A DNA stretch of 64,000 nt from Flavobacterium piscis. GTDB taxonomy: Bacteria; Bacteroidota; Bacteroidia; Flavobacteriales; Flavobacteriaceae. The position numbers were made by a program, and so were the translations under genes. The stretch lies in the NCBI RefSeq assembly GCF_001686925.1, contig NZ_LVEN01000011.1, forward strand, positions 1 to 64,000, read 5' to 3'. The notes beneath the pieces are model-generated. The model was not told the origin of the DNA. It saw nothing but the letters and a program-made list of their open reading frames with translations, and ran no database searches. Shown here one piece after another: positions 1-10,121 of this stretch (its first letter is position 1; each line of letters begins with the position of its first letter).

Positions 1-878
1 TTTTCGCCATCAATACCCTTTGTACCACGCACACCCTGTCCGCCAGTGATACCATTAGAACCGTCTAATCCGTCTTTTCCGTTGTTACCGCTGATCTGAA
101 TCCATGCTCCTGAAGCAGGATCTTTTATATATACAATTTTTGTATTGGTATCCACCCAGATTGAAACCCCTTCTGCAGGTGTAGCATCTTTTCCTGGTAC
201 GCCTGGTCCGCCAGGCAAGCCGTCTTTTCCATCGTTACCATTGATTTTTACCCAGTCTCCAGTGGTAGTATCTTTAATATAGATAGTTCCTGTGGTAGAA
301 TCAATCCATGTAGTAACTCCCTCTCCCGGAGCTCCGTTTTGACCAGGCTCACCAGGTCCCGCAGCTAAGCCCGGAGCTCCTGCAATTCCGTCCTTACCAT
401 CTTTTCCGTTTAATGGAATCCATTTAGAAGTATCTTTAGGATCACGTACATACACAATACCAGTCGTATTATCGATATACATTTTGATTTCACCAGGAAG
501 CCCCTGAGTTCCAGGCAGACCGTTTCCGCCAGCAATTCCGGTTGTTCCGTATCCAGAATCACCTGAAGTACCTAATCTTAACCATTTGTCGACAAACCAA
601 TAGTAGTAACCTGGTGTAATATCTGCATTAGTAGCAGTATTAAAAACCAATAACCTGTCATCATATGGTTGTTGTCTACCTGAATTGTTTTTGATAATGG
701 TAGTGGTATCCGTACTGCTTGTTAACGCAGCTGTCGGAATCAAGAGCCCTCTTTTATGGTCTGGATCAGTAATTTCCAACTGAGCAGAAGAGCTAGGATT
801 TTTTGTTCCAATACCTACCTGCGAATGTGCAGCGTAAATTCCTAAAACAAAAAATAAAGGGAGTAATCTATTTTTCAT
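1..878 (-). CDS. Collagen-like repeat surface protein, N-terminal part (truncated by window edge)
   Basis: The reading frame opens at 878 and runs off the left edge, so only about 292 residues are visible. It begins with a signal peptide (MKNRLLPLFFVLGIYAAHSQ) and the stretch VGIGTKNPSSSAQLEI, which is common at the start of secreted Bacteroidota tail-fibre-like proteins. From about residue 120 there are Gly-X-Y runs (for example GKDGKDGIAGAPG) that alternate with three copies of a roughly 55-residue module carrying W-I/V-D-x-x-T-x-x-I/V-Y-I/V-K/R-D. Collagen-like repeats form triple-helical stalks in bacterial surface proteins. An adhesin or matrix role is inference. A TATGTTTG -7 element lies upstream. 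The C-terminus, and so any sorting domain, is outside the window. Confidence 0.8.
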   Translation of the reverse strand, partial: MKNRLLPLFFVLGIYAAHSQVGIGTKNPSSSAQLEITDPDHKRGLLIPTAALTSSTDTTTIIKNNSGRQQPYDDRLLVFNTATNADITPGYYYWFVDKWLRLGTSGDSGYGTTGIAGGNGLPGTQGLPGEIKMYIDNTTGIVYVRDPKDTSKWIPLNGKDGKDGIAGAPGLAAGPGEPGQNGAPGEGVTTWIDSTTGTIYIKDTTTGDWVKINGNDGKDGLPGGPGVPGKDATPAEGVSIWVDTNTKIVYIKDPASGAWIQISGNNGKDGLDGSNGITGGQGVRGTKGIDGE

Positions 879-1359
879 AACATTTTAATTATTATGCATT
901 TAATTAGTTCTTAAGTGTTCGTAAATCAAACATATAAGTTTGAAGGTGCAAAGTTCCCTCTAAATACCTTTTTGCTTTACCACCATAAGTTTTTAAAGTT
1001 GTAGATTAGGGTTTTTGTAGTAACACCACACTAATTGGAAGATTTTTAGATAAAAAACAATTTAAGGATTATAAAAAATTACAATAAAAGAGTTTTTTTT
1101 ATAAATAATTTAAACTTGTGAAGTAATGATTTTCGCAAAATTGACATAGTATGCCCGTGGATGTGCTTGTTATTACTAATTTCTTTGAGACGGAAATTAG
1201 GTAGATAATTTTATGATTAAATTATAAGTAAGCATATTTGAGCAAGATGGAAATTATATAAAATTGCGAACCAATATTATAAGCTAAATATTATCTCAAT
1301 TCTCAAATTTGAAATATTGTAGATGATTTTGCATCCACATTACTAAACTTTAAATACAA
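879..1359. other. Divergent intergenic region, 481 bp
   Basis: This AT-rich stretch separates the collagen-like gene (minus) from the orphan gene at 1360 (plus). Apart from the back-to-back -7-like elements near 927-942 no gene, RNA or hairpin was recognised. Confidence 0.6.
927..952 (-). promoter_or_regulatory. Predicted promoter of the collagen-like gene
   Basis: On the minus strand TATGTTTG (927-934) matches the Bacteroidota -7 consensus TAnnTTTG, and TTTG (949-952) lies 14 nt further upstream, slightly closer than usual. An opposite-facing TAAGTTTG (935-942) abuts it, so the site is an inverted repeat that could fire both ways. Confidence 0.45.
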
Positions 1360-2301
1360 ATGAAAAAACTCATCCTATTTTTATATTGTATATTTCCTAT
1401 GCTAACATATTCACAATTAGAAAAATATGCGCCCAAGGTAAGATTCGCTATTGAAACTTATGCATTTCTTAAAGGCCAGAGTACTGCACTTCAAATGGTC
1501 GCCATAGAATTTCCGCAACTTAAACCTGATGTGGCAGCAGTTAAAAAAAGATCTGTTTTGTTCGAAAGGGCCGAACGGAATATTGAGCATTATCTGAAAG
1601 ACGAGCTGCATGATTCTGATTATAATGCCATACAAAACCGCATTAATTCTTTGCTTAAGGAACAATTTATAAATCCCATTGAAAAGGAAAAGTACGCACA
1701 GGATTTTTTGGAAAAAGTAAAGGAAAGATCGCTTTTTCGTTTGGATACCTTGTTATCAAAAGGAATTATTTCGTTTGCCTATCATGATGCTCCACATCAG
1801 GAAATTACTGATGGCCATGTAGAGACTTTTACAACAAAAGGACATCCAAAAGCAGAACAGTCCGTTTTGCAATTTCCTATTCCCAAAAGCTGGCTGGCAG
1901 AAGAAGCAGACAGGACTGAAACAGTTCAACAGTTTACCAGTCACTATGGCACAGGCAACGAAAAAATATTAATTGTAATATATGATTTGCCTGCGGAAGA
2001 GTATAATTTTATTCTCAATGAAAAAACAATTTCAGAGATGATTCCGCCTCAGGCTAAACTCATTCGCACAGAAGCATTAAAAATTGATGACCAACCCGGA
2101 ATGATGGTAGAAGTTGAGGAAACCCTGAACCAGGACAAAGTAAAAATAAGAATGCTACAGTTTATGTTTACTCAAAAACAAAAATTGTATTGTCTGCAAG
2201 GAAGTATAGGTCCAGCTGATATCAGCAAAAATCTGGAGCCTCAAATAAAAAAATACGAACCGCTTTTCCGTCTTATTGCTGACAGGACAGAAATAGATTA
2301 A
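1360..2301 (+). CDS. Secreted protein of unknown function
   Basis: This 313-residue protein has a Sec signal peptide (MKKLILFLYCIFPMLTYSQ) with no lipobox Cys, so it is probably periplasmic or surface exposed. The first 140 mature residues are rich in charged residues and look helical. The second half alternates hydrophobic and charged residues and looks like a mixed alpha/beta domain. No catalytic motif, repeat or membrane segment was seen and I do not recognise the family. It is alone on the plus strand, divergent from the collagen-like gene and convergent with the M16 peptidase gene, so context gives no hint of function. The start at 1360 is supported by the signal peptide directly following it. 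Confidence 0.8.
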   Translation: MKKLILFLYCIFPMLTYSQLEKYAPKVRFAIETYAFLKGQSTALQMVAIEFPQLKPDVAAVKKRSVLFERAERNIEHYLKDELHDSDYNAIQNRINSLLKEQFINPIEKEKYAQDFLEKVKERSLFRLDTLLSKGIISFAYHDAPHQEITDGHVETFTTKGHPKAEQSVLQFPIPKSWLAEEADRTETVQQFTSHYGTGNEKILIVIYDLPAEEYNFILNEKTISEMIPPQAKLIRTEALKIDDQPGMMVEVEETLNQDKVKIRMLQFMFTQKQKLYCLQGSIGPADISKNLEPQIKKYEPLFRLIADRTEID

Positions 2302-2425
2302 GTATGCTTTAAAGGCCTTTATTATTTATTTTTTTAGATCTAAAATTCTAAGATAAAGGCTACCAAGATGGTATAAAAGCAATGATTTGAAGATAATTAC
2401 TATTAACGCAATCGCATTGATTTAA

Positions 2426-2447
2426 AGAGCTGCCGGCAAACAGCTCT
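2426..2447. terminator. Weak hairpin between convergent genes
   Basis: A 7-bp perfect stem (AGAGCTG/CAGCTCT) with an 8-nt loop lies between the convergent orphan gene and the M16 gene. The following tracts are only moderately T-rich in either direction, so terminator function is tentative. Confidence 0.35.
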
Positions 2448-2543
2448 CTTAGTCCTTGTTAAAATACTTACTAATTCAAATTTACCAAAGAGACTATTAA
2501 AATTAATCTTCAGAATTGCCGTTCTTGTTTGTGTCGCAAATAT

Positions 2544-5360
2544 TTATTTTAAAGGAGATGAAGCTGTTTTAGGCTGCATTACAACTTCGACTTTATCAGC
2601 GTTTGGTACTACTTCAGCTGCATATTTTTTAATGTCTTTTACCGTAATACTTTTGATCAATTTCTCGTATTCATTACTGCTTACGAATTTATCATTCGTT
2701 TTTAACTGATCAACAATTGTGTTCATCCAATACGAATTTGACTTAACATTCTCCTGATTGCTTTTTATCAAATTTTCTTTTATGTCTGATACATCTTTAT
2801 CTGAAACATCATTTTTTACGATATTATCCAGCTCGTCATATACAATTTGAAGCAATTTGCTATCTTTTTCAGGATTACAGTCAAAACTTACGCGAAGTGA
2901 AAAAACCGGAGATGGATTTTTAGACAATGAACTCTGTGTTTGTACGCCATAACTTCCGCCCTCGTCTTCTCTAATTTTGTCTAAATAACGTTTGTCTAAC
3001 AATTGAGAAAGCATATATGCCATAATTTGGTTTTTCTCTGAAAAAGCTACTTTTCTATTTTCAAGATGTACATAAATACTCGTTTTAGGAACGCTCATTT
3101 CTCTGATCAGTTTTTCTTTTGCAAATGCTTTTGAAATTCCAATTTTATGATCTACAAATTTCTCCTGAGTGTGATTTCCTGCTACATTTCCTAAATATTT
3201 ATTGATCACTTCAATATCTTTATCAGCAATATTTCCAACAAAAACAAAAGTAAAATCAGAAGCATTTGCAATACGCTCTCTGTAAATTTTTGAAGCTTCA
3301 TCAAATTTTAGTTCGCCAAGATTTTCTTTGCTTAAAAGAAAAGTTCGTTTACTATGGTTACTGTCTAATAAAGCAATAGTGTCACCAAATATCTTACTAT
3401 TGTTTTCCGTTACATTTTCGAGTGCGTTACTATAGTAATCAATAATTCGTTTGTATGCTGTAGTTTCAAATCTTGGATTTTTAAAGTACAAATAAGTCAG
3501 TTCCAAAAGTGTTTCCAGATCTTTTTTAACGGCGCTTCCGCTGAAACCTTCGTAATGTTCACTAATAAAGGGACTTACTTTAACTGTTTTTCCTGAAAGC
3601 TGTTTTTGTAAATCGGTAACTTTAAAATCTGCTAATCCGGAGTTTTTGGCTAAAACAGTCGCAATCTGTGAAGATGCTAAATCTTTTTCAGGTAGTAGTG
3701 AAACCCCACCCGGACTGAAAGCAGAAAAGAGAATCTGATCCTGTGACAAAGTTGTTGGGTATATAATTACTTTGGCACCATTTTCTAAAACATATCCTTT
3801 TGCCTCTTTAATTCCTTTAATTTCAAATTTTTTAGAAATTGGCTTAACGGTCAGTTTGTCTGTTACCAAGTCTGTATTTGCAATTGTTTCGGTGTAAGGG
3901 GCTAACTTTTCCTCTTTTATTTTTTTAATTGCTGCGGTGTAATCTGTTTCTGCAGGATACGTAACATTATCTTTTTCTGGTCCGGAAACCGTTAAAACCT
4001 GATTGTTTTCTGTAGGAAGCGCACGAAACACTTTATTGATTTCATTCAGGTCAATTTTAGCCAAAGCTGCTTTTACAAATTCCGTTTCATCTTCTAAACT
4101 CATTACAGGCGAAGCTTCTAAAAAGTAATTCTGCAATTGCGAAGCCCAGTTTTCATTACTGATTTTATCTTTGTTTTTTAACTGATTTTCATAACCTGTA
4201 CGCATATTTTCTTTCACACGATCCAGTTCTTCTTTTGTAAAACCATTTTGAATAGCTCGCTCATATTCGGTGTACGCTTGTTGGAAAGCTTCTAACAATC
4301 TTCCGTTCTTAGGATTTACAGTTAAGGTAAAAAAAGAAGTTAAGCGTGTCAAACCAGAATAACTTAAACCAGCTCCCATCAAGGCCGTTTCATTATTTAC
4401 GGTATAATCTCTAAAACGATTGTTCATCATTTGTAAAGCCAATTGTTCTGCAATATTGTTTTCAAATGTTGCAAGATCCTGGACTGCAGGCTTTTTCTTT
4501 TTAAAGTTTAATGCGATAGATGTTTTCTGCGCTTCTTTGTCTACAGCAAGTTTGTACAACAATTTATCATTGTCCGGAATAGTCTCATAAGTTCGCTCTG
4601 CAGCATTTGAAGGCATCGGAATTGAACCCATTATTTTCTTCACCTTCTCCTCGATTTTTGCAGGATCAATGTCTCCCACAATAATTACAGCCTGATGATT
4701 TGGCAGATACCATTTTTTATAATAATCTCTTAATTGTTTGTATTTGAAATTATCAATCAAATTCATATCGCCTAAAACGTCTCTTTTACCATATTTTGAG
4801 CCATTATAAATGAAAGGTTCCAGTTGCGATCCTATTCTTAAATCGGCATTTCGTCTGGTACGCCACTCTTCGTGAATTACACCTCTTTCGGCATCGATCT
4901 CGGCATCTTTTAAAGACAAAAACCCAGACCAATCGTGTAAAACATACAAACACGAATCTAGTAAAGCCGGATTTTTAACAGGTACATTGCTTAAATTATA
5001 CACCGTTTCGTCATGTGCGGTATAAGCATTAATATCACGTCCAAAAGCAACACCATGTTTCGCCAGCATATTGATGATGCCTTTTCCTTTAAAATGCTCC
5101 GTTCCGTTAAAAGCCATATGTTCCAGAAAATGCGCTAATCCGTTTTGATTGTCATCTTCTAAAATGGCACCCACATTCTGAACAAAATAAAAGTCGGCTC
5201 TATCTTTTGGCCATTCGTTATGCAGAATAAAATATTGCATTCCGTTGTTTAAAGTCCCATGTACTACATCTTTCCGTAGTGGAATTGTAGTTTTAAATTG
5301 CGCTGAAACCTGAGTTAAACCCAGTATTATAAAATGCGCCAGAAATAATTTTGCTTTCAT
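2544..5360 (-). CDS. M16 family zinc metallopeptidase (insulinase/pitrilysin type)
   Basis: The N-terminal half carries the inverted zinc motif HFLEH in GLAHFLEHMAFNGTEHF and a downstream ERGVIHEEW segment supplying the third ligand, as in M16 peptidases. The C-terminal half repeats the fold without the zinc site and has the GGSYGV loop typical of M16 partner domains, so the chain is a complete two-unit enzyme of 938 residues. I chose the Met at 5360 because a clear signal peptide (MKAKLFLAHFIILGLTQVSAQ) starts there; an upstream in-frame ATG at 5471 would add 37 residues without signal character. It is the last gene of the ECF/FecR-SusCD-TlpA-S9 block, 150 bp after the S9 gene. A role in cutting imported peptides in the periplasm is inferred from family and context. 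Confidence 0.9.
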   Translation of the reverse strand: MKAKLFLAHFIILGLTQVSAQFKTTIPLRKDVVHGTLNNGMQYFILHNEWPKDRADFYFVQNVGAILEDDNQNGLAHFLEHMAFNGTEHFKGKGIINMLAKHGVAFGRDINAYTAHDETVYNLSNVPVKNPALLDSCLYVLHDWSGFLSLKDAEIDAERGVIHEEWRTRRNADLRIGSQLEPFIYNGSKYGKRDVLGDMNLIDNFKYKQLRDYYKKWYLPNHQAVIIVGDIDPAKIEEKVKKIMGSIPMPSNAAERTYETIPDNDKLLYKLAVDKEAQKTSIALNFKKKKPAVQDLATFENNIAEQLALQMMNNRFRDYTVNNETALMGAGLSYSGLTRLTSFFTLTVNPKNGRLLEAFQQAYTEYERAIQNGFTKEELDRVKENMRTGYENQLKNKDKISNENWASQLQNYFLEASPVMSLEDETEFVKAALAKIDLNEINKVFRALPTENNQVLTVSGPEKDNVTYPAETDYTAAIKKIKEEKLAPYTETIANTDLVTDKLTVKPISKKFEIKGIKEAKGYVLENGAKVIIYPTTLSQDQILFSAFSPGGVSLLPEKDLASSQIATVLAKNSGLADFKVTDLQKQLSGKTVKVSPFISEHYEGFSGSAVKKDLETLLELTYLYFKNPRFETTAYKRIIDYYSNALENVTENNSKIFGDTIALLDSNHSKRTFLLSKENLGELKFDEASKIYRERIANASDFTFVFVGNIADKDIEVINKYLGNVAGNHTQEKFVDHKIGISKAFAKEKLIREMSVPKTSIYVHLENRKVAFSEKNQIMAYMLSQLLDKRYLDKIREDEGGSYGVQTQSSLSKNPSPVFSLRVSFDCNPEKDSKLLQIVYDELDNIVKNDVSDKDVSDIKENLIKSNQENVKSNSYWMNTIVDQLKTNDKFVSSNEYEKLIKSITVKDIKKYAAEVVPNADKVEVVMQPKTASSPLK

Positions 5361-5510
5361 TTTGCTTGATATTTTTGTTTGTTTTTTGATTGATTTATTC
5401 CTGAATTGTAATTCAAAAATGGTATAAGAAATTCCTGCTGTTAATTTGAAGGTCTCAAAAGAAACCTTCAAATAACAGTCTTTGGATTGTATAAAATGTA
5501 TCGGCTTATA

Positions 5511-8108
5511 TTACATCCAGTCTGGTTTTGCTGTACCTTTTAGGTAATAATCAAAATACTGCTGCATTTTGTTGGTCCAGTCTTTTTTGTTTGCTGCATC
5601 ATCTAAGGTGTGCCCTTCTTTTTTATAGTTCACCAATAAGGCATTCTTTCCTAAACGGCGAAGTGCAAAAAATAAAGACTGACCTTCCTGATAAGGCACC
5701 GCACGGTCATTATCATTATGAAAAATAAGTACAGGAGTTGTAATATTCTTAGCAGAAAAAATTGGAGAATTTTTAATATAACCATCCAGATTATCGTATA
5801 AAGAACTTCCCATACGGTATTGATCTGCTTCGTATTTAAACATAGTCGAAATCCCGTTTGTTCGCATAACAGGATAGTTGGCCGTAAAATTACTTACTCC
5901 GGAACCTACAATGGCACAGCTGAAAACATCTGATTTGGTCAATAAAAATGATGTTTCGTAACCGCCAAAACTATGTCCCTGAATACCAATTTTTCCTTTT
6001 TCGGTAATGCCTTCTGCAATTAAATATTCAACACCGCTGATTACGTCATTGTAAACACTGTTTCCGGGATTTCCATATTCGTAATGTACATCTGGCTGGA
6101 AAATAATATAACCTTGACTTATTAAAGTTGGAATATTAATGTTTGATGTACTAATTTCAGGAGATAGATACGCATTAAAATCTTCCGTATGTTTTTCGTA
6201 AAAATGAACGATAACAGGATATTTCTTTTTGCTGTCGTAATTTTCCGGAAGGTAAAGATTCCCTTGATTTTCTTTTCCGTTGAAACTTTTCCAAGTCAGT
6301 ACTTTTGAAGTTCCCCACGCATATTCTTTTTGCTGTGGATTGATATCGGTCATTTTTTGCTGAGATCCAAAACTGGAAGTTCCCCACCATAAATCTGGAA
6401 AAACAGTAAAACTTTCTTTTACAAAAAGTACGCTTGAATCATCACCGGAAACGGTTTCAATTTTCACATTATAATCCGGATTTGCAAATACCTTTGTTAT
6501 AGAACTGTTATTGGTTAATTTATACACTCCTTTAGATTTATGTACGATATCAAAACCTACCAGAGTAATTGACTTTCTATTGTCTAAATCGCCAATAAAA
6601 CCATTTTCGTTATAACGAAGTTCTATATTGTTTTTTCTTCCGTAACCCTGCGTTATAGAATAAGCCTTTTTTTGATTGGTAAGATCAATCGCCCACAAAT
6701 CAAACTGATCGTAAAGGACAACTGTATTTCCGTTGTTTAACCAGCCTGCGATACCAAATGCAGTATTACTGGATTTCATATCTACATTATCATCAGAAAC
6801 AGGGTAAGGAATTTGCGAACTAATGTTTTTAAACTGCTTAGAAGCGCTGTCAAAAACAGTCCAAACTTTTTGTTGTTCATCATAAAAAACAGCAAAATTC
6901 CCCTGCGGATTTAAAGATACACTGCCAAAAACTCCTGTAAGTACTTTTGTCGATTTTCCAGTCGAAGCATCAATCCAGTAGATATCATTACGTTCGTTAA
7001 AAGTCCAGTCTACTTCTATTACATACGGTTTTTTATCAATACCAAAAACACCTTGATAATTCCCTGATTCAGGAATAATTACCGGATCAAATTCACCAAT
7101 TGAAGCCACCTTAACGACTTTCTTGTTTTTGATATCGTAAAGAAATTTCGCTTCACTTGGAAGTGTTTTTGAGTTTCGCAGCATTTCTTGTCTGCGCTCC
7201 ATGCTTCCTTGATTGGATCTCCAAATTTCAATATTTGATTTGGGAATCTGAGTGTTTTCCTGACGCTTATTAGAATTCACTAACAACGCAATAAAATTAC
7301 TGTCTTCAGTTAATCCGTAAGCTGTTTTTGAAATTGAAAAGTCAGGATCGTTTAACACAACATCATCATAATTGAACAATGGCTTTGTTGCATTAGTAGC
7401 CAGATTAAAATAATATACCGTATTAAAATCGGTGCTGTTACTGCCTTTTAAAGTAAAAGTACCGCCGTCTTGTTTTTCATTTAATTGGAAATCACCAAAA
7501 TCGGCGGCTTTTCCACTGTAAACAGTTTCTTGTTTCCCGCCTGGGATGCCATGTTTTAAATAAGCCTTGTCTTTTTCGATTTGCACATAAACTATAGAAT
7601 TATTCTTTAAAAAGCGAGAAGATTTTATATTGTTTACAGCAATACTGTCGTTACTTTCTAAATTAAAACAAACCAGACGCTGTAGAAAAAAATCTCCTTT
7701 AACAGCTTCGGGACGTGAATAGTATAAAAAATCTGTTCCTTCAAGAGCGTTTGTGTAATGCTTGCTTTTCCAAAGTTTTTTCACACCTGTTTTTAGATTT
7801 TGCAAAAGCGTGCTGTCATTTTTGCTGTACTGAATCCAGTCTTTTTTCCCGATGAATTTTAAATCACTAATATCATTCAGTACCAAACGTTTTCCTTTTG
7901 GTGCTTCCTGAATAATAGTTTGCTTTTTATTTTCCTTTTCTTCATCCTGAAAAACCGTGTTGTAAGACATCCACTTTCCATTGTATGACAAAGATTTACC
8001 GCTAATTCTCTGCCAAGATTGATAAGCCGATTCGTCGACGGTTTTTTTCTGTGCTGATAAACTATGTACACTCAGTGCGAGTGTACATAGTAAAAGTATA
8101 TTTTTCAT
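5511..8108 (-). CDS. S9 family (prolyl oligopeptidase type) serine peptidase
   Basis: This 865-residue secreted protein has a signal peptide, a long beta-propeller-like region (about residues 30-590) and a C-terminal alpha/beta-hydrolase domain. The nucleophile elbow is GHSFGG (Ser about 713), followed by Asp about 801 in NDRAVP and His about 833 in KEGHTLDD, a complete triad in the usual order. Family members cleave short peptides, often after Pro or Ala; the specificity here is unknown. It lies 24 bp downstream of the TlpA-like gene and ahead of the M16 peptidase, which suggests co-transcription and consecutive digestion of peptides brought in by the neighbouring SusC/SusD pair. That pathway is inference. 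Confidence 0.9.
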   Translation of the reverse strand: MKNILLLCTLALSVHSLSAQKKTVDESAYQSWQRISGKSLSYNGKWMSYNTVFQDEEKENKKQTIIQEAPKGKRLVLNDISDLKFIGKKDWIQYSKNDSTLLQNLKTGVKKLWKSKHYTNALEGTDFLYYSRPEAVKGDFFLQRLVCFNLESNDSIAVNNIKSSRFLKNNSIVYVQIEKDKAYLKHGIPGGKQETVYSGKAADFGDFQLNEKQDGGTFTLKGSNSTDFNTVYYFNLATNATKPLFNYDDVVLNDPDFSISKTAYGLTEDSNFIALLVNSNKRQENTQIPKSNIEIWRSNQGSMERRQEMLRNSKTLPSEAKFLYDIKNKKVVKVASIGEFDPVIIPESGNYQGVFGIDKKPYVIEVDWTFNERNDIYWIDASTGKSTKVLTGVFGSVSLNPQGNFAVFYDEQQKVWTVFDSASKQFKNISSQIPYPVSDDNVDMKSSNTAFGIAGWLNNGNTVVLYDQFDLWAIDLTNQKKAYSITQGYGRKNNIELRYNENGFIGDLDNRKSITLVGFDIVHKSKGVYKLTNNSSITKVFANPDYNVKIETVSGDDSSVLFVKESFTVFPDLWWGTSSFGSQQKMTDINPQQKEYAWGTSKVLTWKSFNGKENQGNLYLPENYDSKKKYPVIVHFYEKHTEDFNAYLSPEISTSNINIPTLISQGYIIFQPDVHYEYGNPGNSVYNDVISGVEYLIAEGITEKGKIGIQGHSFGGYETSFLLTKSDVFSCAIVGSGVSNFTANYPVMRTNGISTMFKYEADQYRMGSSLYDNLDGYIKNSPIFSAKNITTPVLIFHNDNDRAVPYQEGQSLFFALRRLGKNALLVNYKKEGHTLDDAANKKDWTNKMQQYFDYYLKGTAKPDWM

Positions 8109-8132
8109 ATTTTTTTGATTTTCAAAAAGAAA

Positions 8133-10109
8133 TTACTCTTTCTTTAAAGCATTAATCACTTCTGTAAGTTCATCAACTAGCTGACCCGGATTTCCTGAAT
8201 ATCCTTCAGAAGTAAAACGAATCTGCCCGTTTTTGATGACTACTTTTCTAGGAATCCCGCTTGATTTAAAGATAGCTGCGTATTTAGAAAACGATTCGTT
8301 ATTCGTTCCGCCACCTTTTTTCATTAAATCAAAATAAGTATCCAGTTTTAGTCCTTTTTCTTTTAAGTAAGCCAACGCTTCTTTTTTGTATCCTTCTTTG
8401 GTTTCCTGTGTACTGATAAAATAAACTTCAACTTGTTTGTCTTCTTTGAAATTGTTTACCAATTGCTGCATCGCTGGAAATGCTTTTTTACAAGGTCCGC
8501 ACCAAGTCGCCCAAAAATCAATTACGATAATTTTTCCGCTGTCTAAAGCTAATTGTTTTGCTTTTCCGTCTGCTGACTGCACTTTAATCGCTGGAGCTGG
8601 AATAGGAGACATCAAAGCAATTTTTACGTCAGCTTTATTTTCTTTTTTCAGTTGCTCTAAATAAGCAGGGAAATCAGCTTCTTTTTTACCTTCTTTTAAA
8701 TAAGCTTCTTTTAATTTAGCAGTCGACGCTTCTGATAAAGCATTCACTCTTGCTGCGTTTTTTAAAACTTCGATAGTGGGTTTGTTTAATGCTTCTAAGG
8801 CTTTTACATGAATGTCGTTTACGCTCGCTTTTTCATAACGCTTTGTAAATGGCAGTAATTCAAAAGTTTCTAAAACTTCTTTGTATTTTTTCAGCATGTC
8901 GTACATACGAATCTGAATCACTAATTGGTCGTTTAGTCTATCCTTAGCATTTTCGTTTGCCTGATTTGGAGACCAGTAAATCCCCTGCATATAGGACAAG
9001 TCGTTTACTTTTTGCTGCATCTGCCTGATCATTGGCACTGCCATTGTTTCTATAACCGCAGGATCTACAACCTTTAAATACAAAGCTTTAGAAATATTCT
9101 GGTGATACGCATCGTTTAGATTAGCAAAATTCATAGTTGGAATTAAAGCTAAAATACTGTTGTAATCTTTGGTCTCAAAATAATAGCCAAATTGCGCTTT
9201 TACGATATTATCATAAAAATACTTTTGAGAATCAGGCACAGAAGTGTATGGAAAATCAGCTAAAAATTGCGTTATCACTTTATTTTTTTCTGCAGCATCC
9301 GCAATTGGCATAATTTTTTGAAAGGCTTTGAATCTTTGAAAAGCACCTTTAGGAAATTGTTTTTGAATTACGGTTTCAAGAGAATCTGCCTTTGCCTGAT
9401 CCTTTAGTTCAAATTTGTATAAATTGTAAACGTTTAGAAAAACTTCTTCCGGCTGTCCGTTCATTTTCTTTGTAAAATCTCCTAAAAAACGGTGTCCTAA
9501 TTCATCAAATCGCTCCGGTTTCTGAGCCTTTAATACTTTAATATACGTATCAATAAATTTTGGAAAATTATTACCCTGATCTGCTACTTCCTTTTTTAAC
9601 CAATATTCTGTAGCATCTCCGTCTATCGAAAAATCCTTAAAATAACCTCCAAACTGGCTATTGAAATCTTTGTTTCTAAACGTTGCCCAAGCTAAATCTG
9701 CTCCGGGCATTTTTACTTTAGGCTCTTTAAAAACTACTAAAAGATATCCTGTGTCTTGTCCTGTATCTGTAACAATTCCGTTATCTGTGTTTCCATAAAA
9801 CTTAAAAGCCATGAATCCGCAGTTTTTTGGAACAGTGTATTCCACATTCCAGACAGCACCGTTTTTCTTCATTTTAAGATCTTCGATCTCCCAGTTGTAA
9901 TCATTAAAGACGTAAGCGTAACCATTGATTTCTTTGATATTTTCCAAAGGTCCGCCTTTTGCATCATAAGTCATATTGAGAGCCATTCCGGGAACCGGAA
10001 CATCTACCATTCCTTTTAATCTGGATTTAACTTCCTGAGCAGAAATTTGTATGGTAAAGGCGCAGAACGCCAATACCAATAATTTGATATTTGTTATTTT
10101 TTTTAACAT
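8133..10109 (-). CDS. TlpA-like thioredoxin-fold protein with long N-terminal domain
   Basis: The C-terminal 160 residues form a TlpA/ResA-type thioredoxin domain with the active site WCGPC (Cys about 537 and 540) and the cis-Pro loop SGIP near residue 620. It starts with a signal peptide (MLKKITNIKLLVLAFCAFTIQISAQ), so the domain is periplasmic. The first 450 residues contain a beta-rich segment and then a long helical region and resemble no enzyme I can name. Such proteins reduce disulfides or keep partner cysteines reduced. The gene sits 12 bp after susD and 24 bp before the S9 peptidase, an order seen repeatedly in Bacteroidota SusCD loci thought to handle peptides. What it acts on here is unknown. 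Confidence 0.85.
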   Translation of the reverse strand: MLKKITNIKLLVLAFCAFTIQISAQEVKSRLKGMVDVPVPGMALNMTYDAKGGPLENIKEINGYAYVFNDYNWEIEDLKMKKNGAVWNVEYTVPKNCGFMAFKFYGNTDNGIVTDTGQDTGYLLVVFKEPKVKMPGADLAWATFRNKDFNSQFGGYFKDFSIDGDATEYWLKKEVADQGNNFPKFIDTYIKVLKAQKPERFDELGHRFLGDFTKKMNGQPEEVFLNVYNLYKFELKDQAKADSLETVIQKQFPKGAFQRFKAFQKIMPIADAAEKNKVITQFLADFPYTSVPDSQKYFYDNIVKAQFGYYFETKDYNSILALIPTMNFANLNDAYHQNISKALYLKVVDPAVIETMAVPMIRQMQQKVNDLSYMQGIYWSPNQANENAKDRLNDQLVIQIRMYDMLKKYKEVLETFELLPFTKRYEKASVNDIHVKALEALNKPTIEVLKNAARVNALSEASTAKLKEAYLKEGKKEADFPAYLEQLKKENKADVKIALMSPIPAPAIKVQSADGKAKQLALDSGKIIVIDFWATWCGPCKKAFPAMQQLVNNFKEDKQVEVYFISTQETKEGYKKEALAYLKEKGLKLDTYFDLMKKGGGTNNESFSKYAAIFKSSGIPRKVVIKNGQIRFTSEGYSGNPGQLVDELTEVINALKKE

Positions 10110-10121
10110 TGTAGTTTGTGT

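Noticed and set aside
5361..5471. Longer start for the M16 peptidase
   Set aside because: The extra 37 residues have no signal character and would bury the clear signal peptide that starts at 5360.
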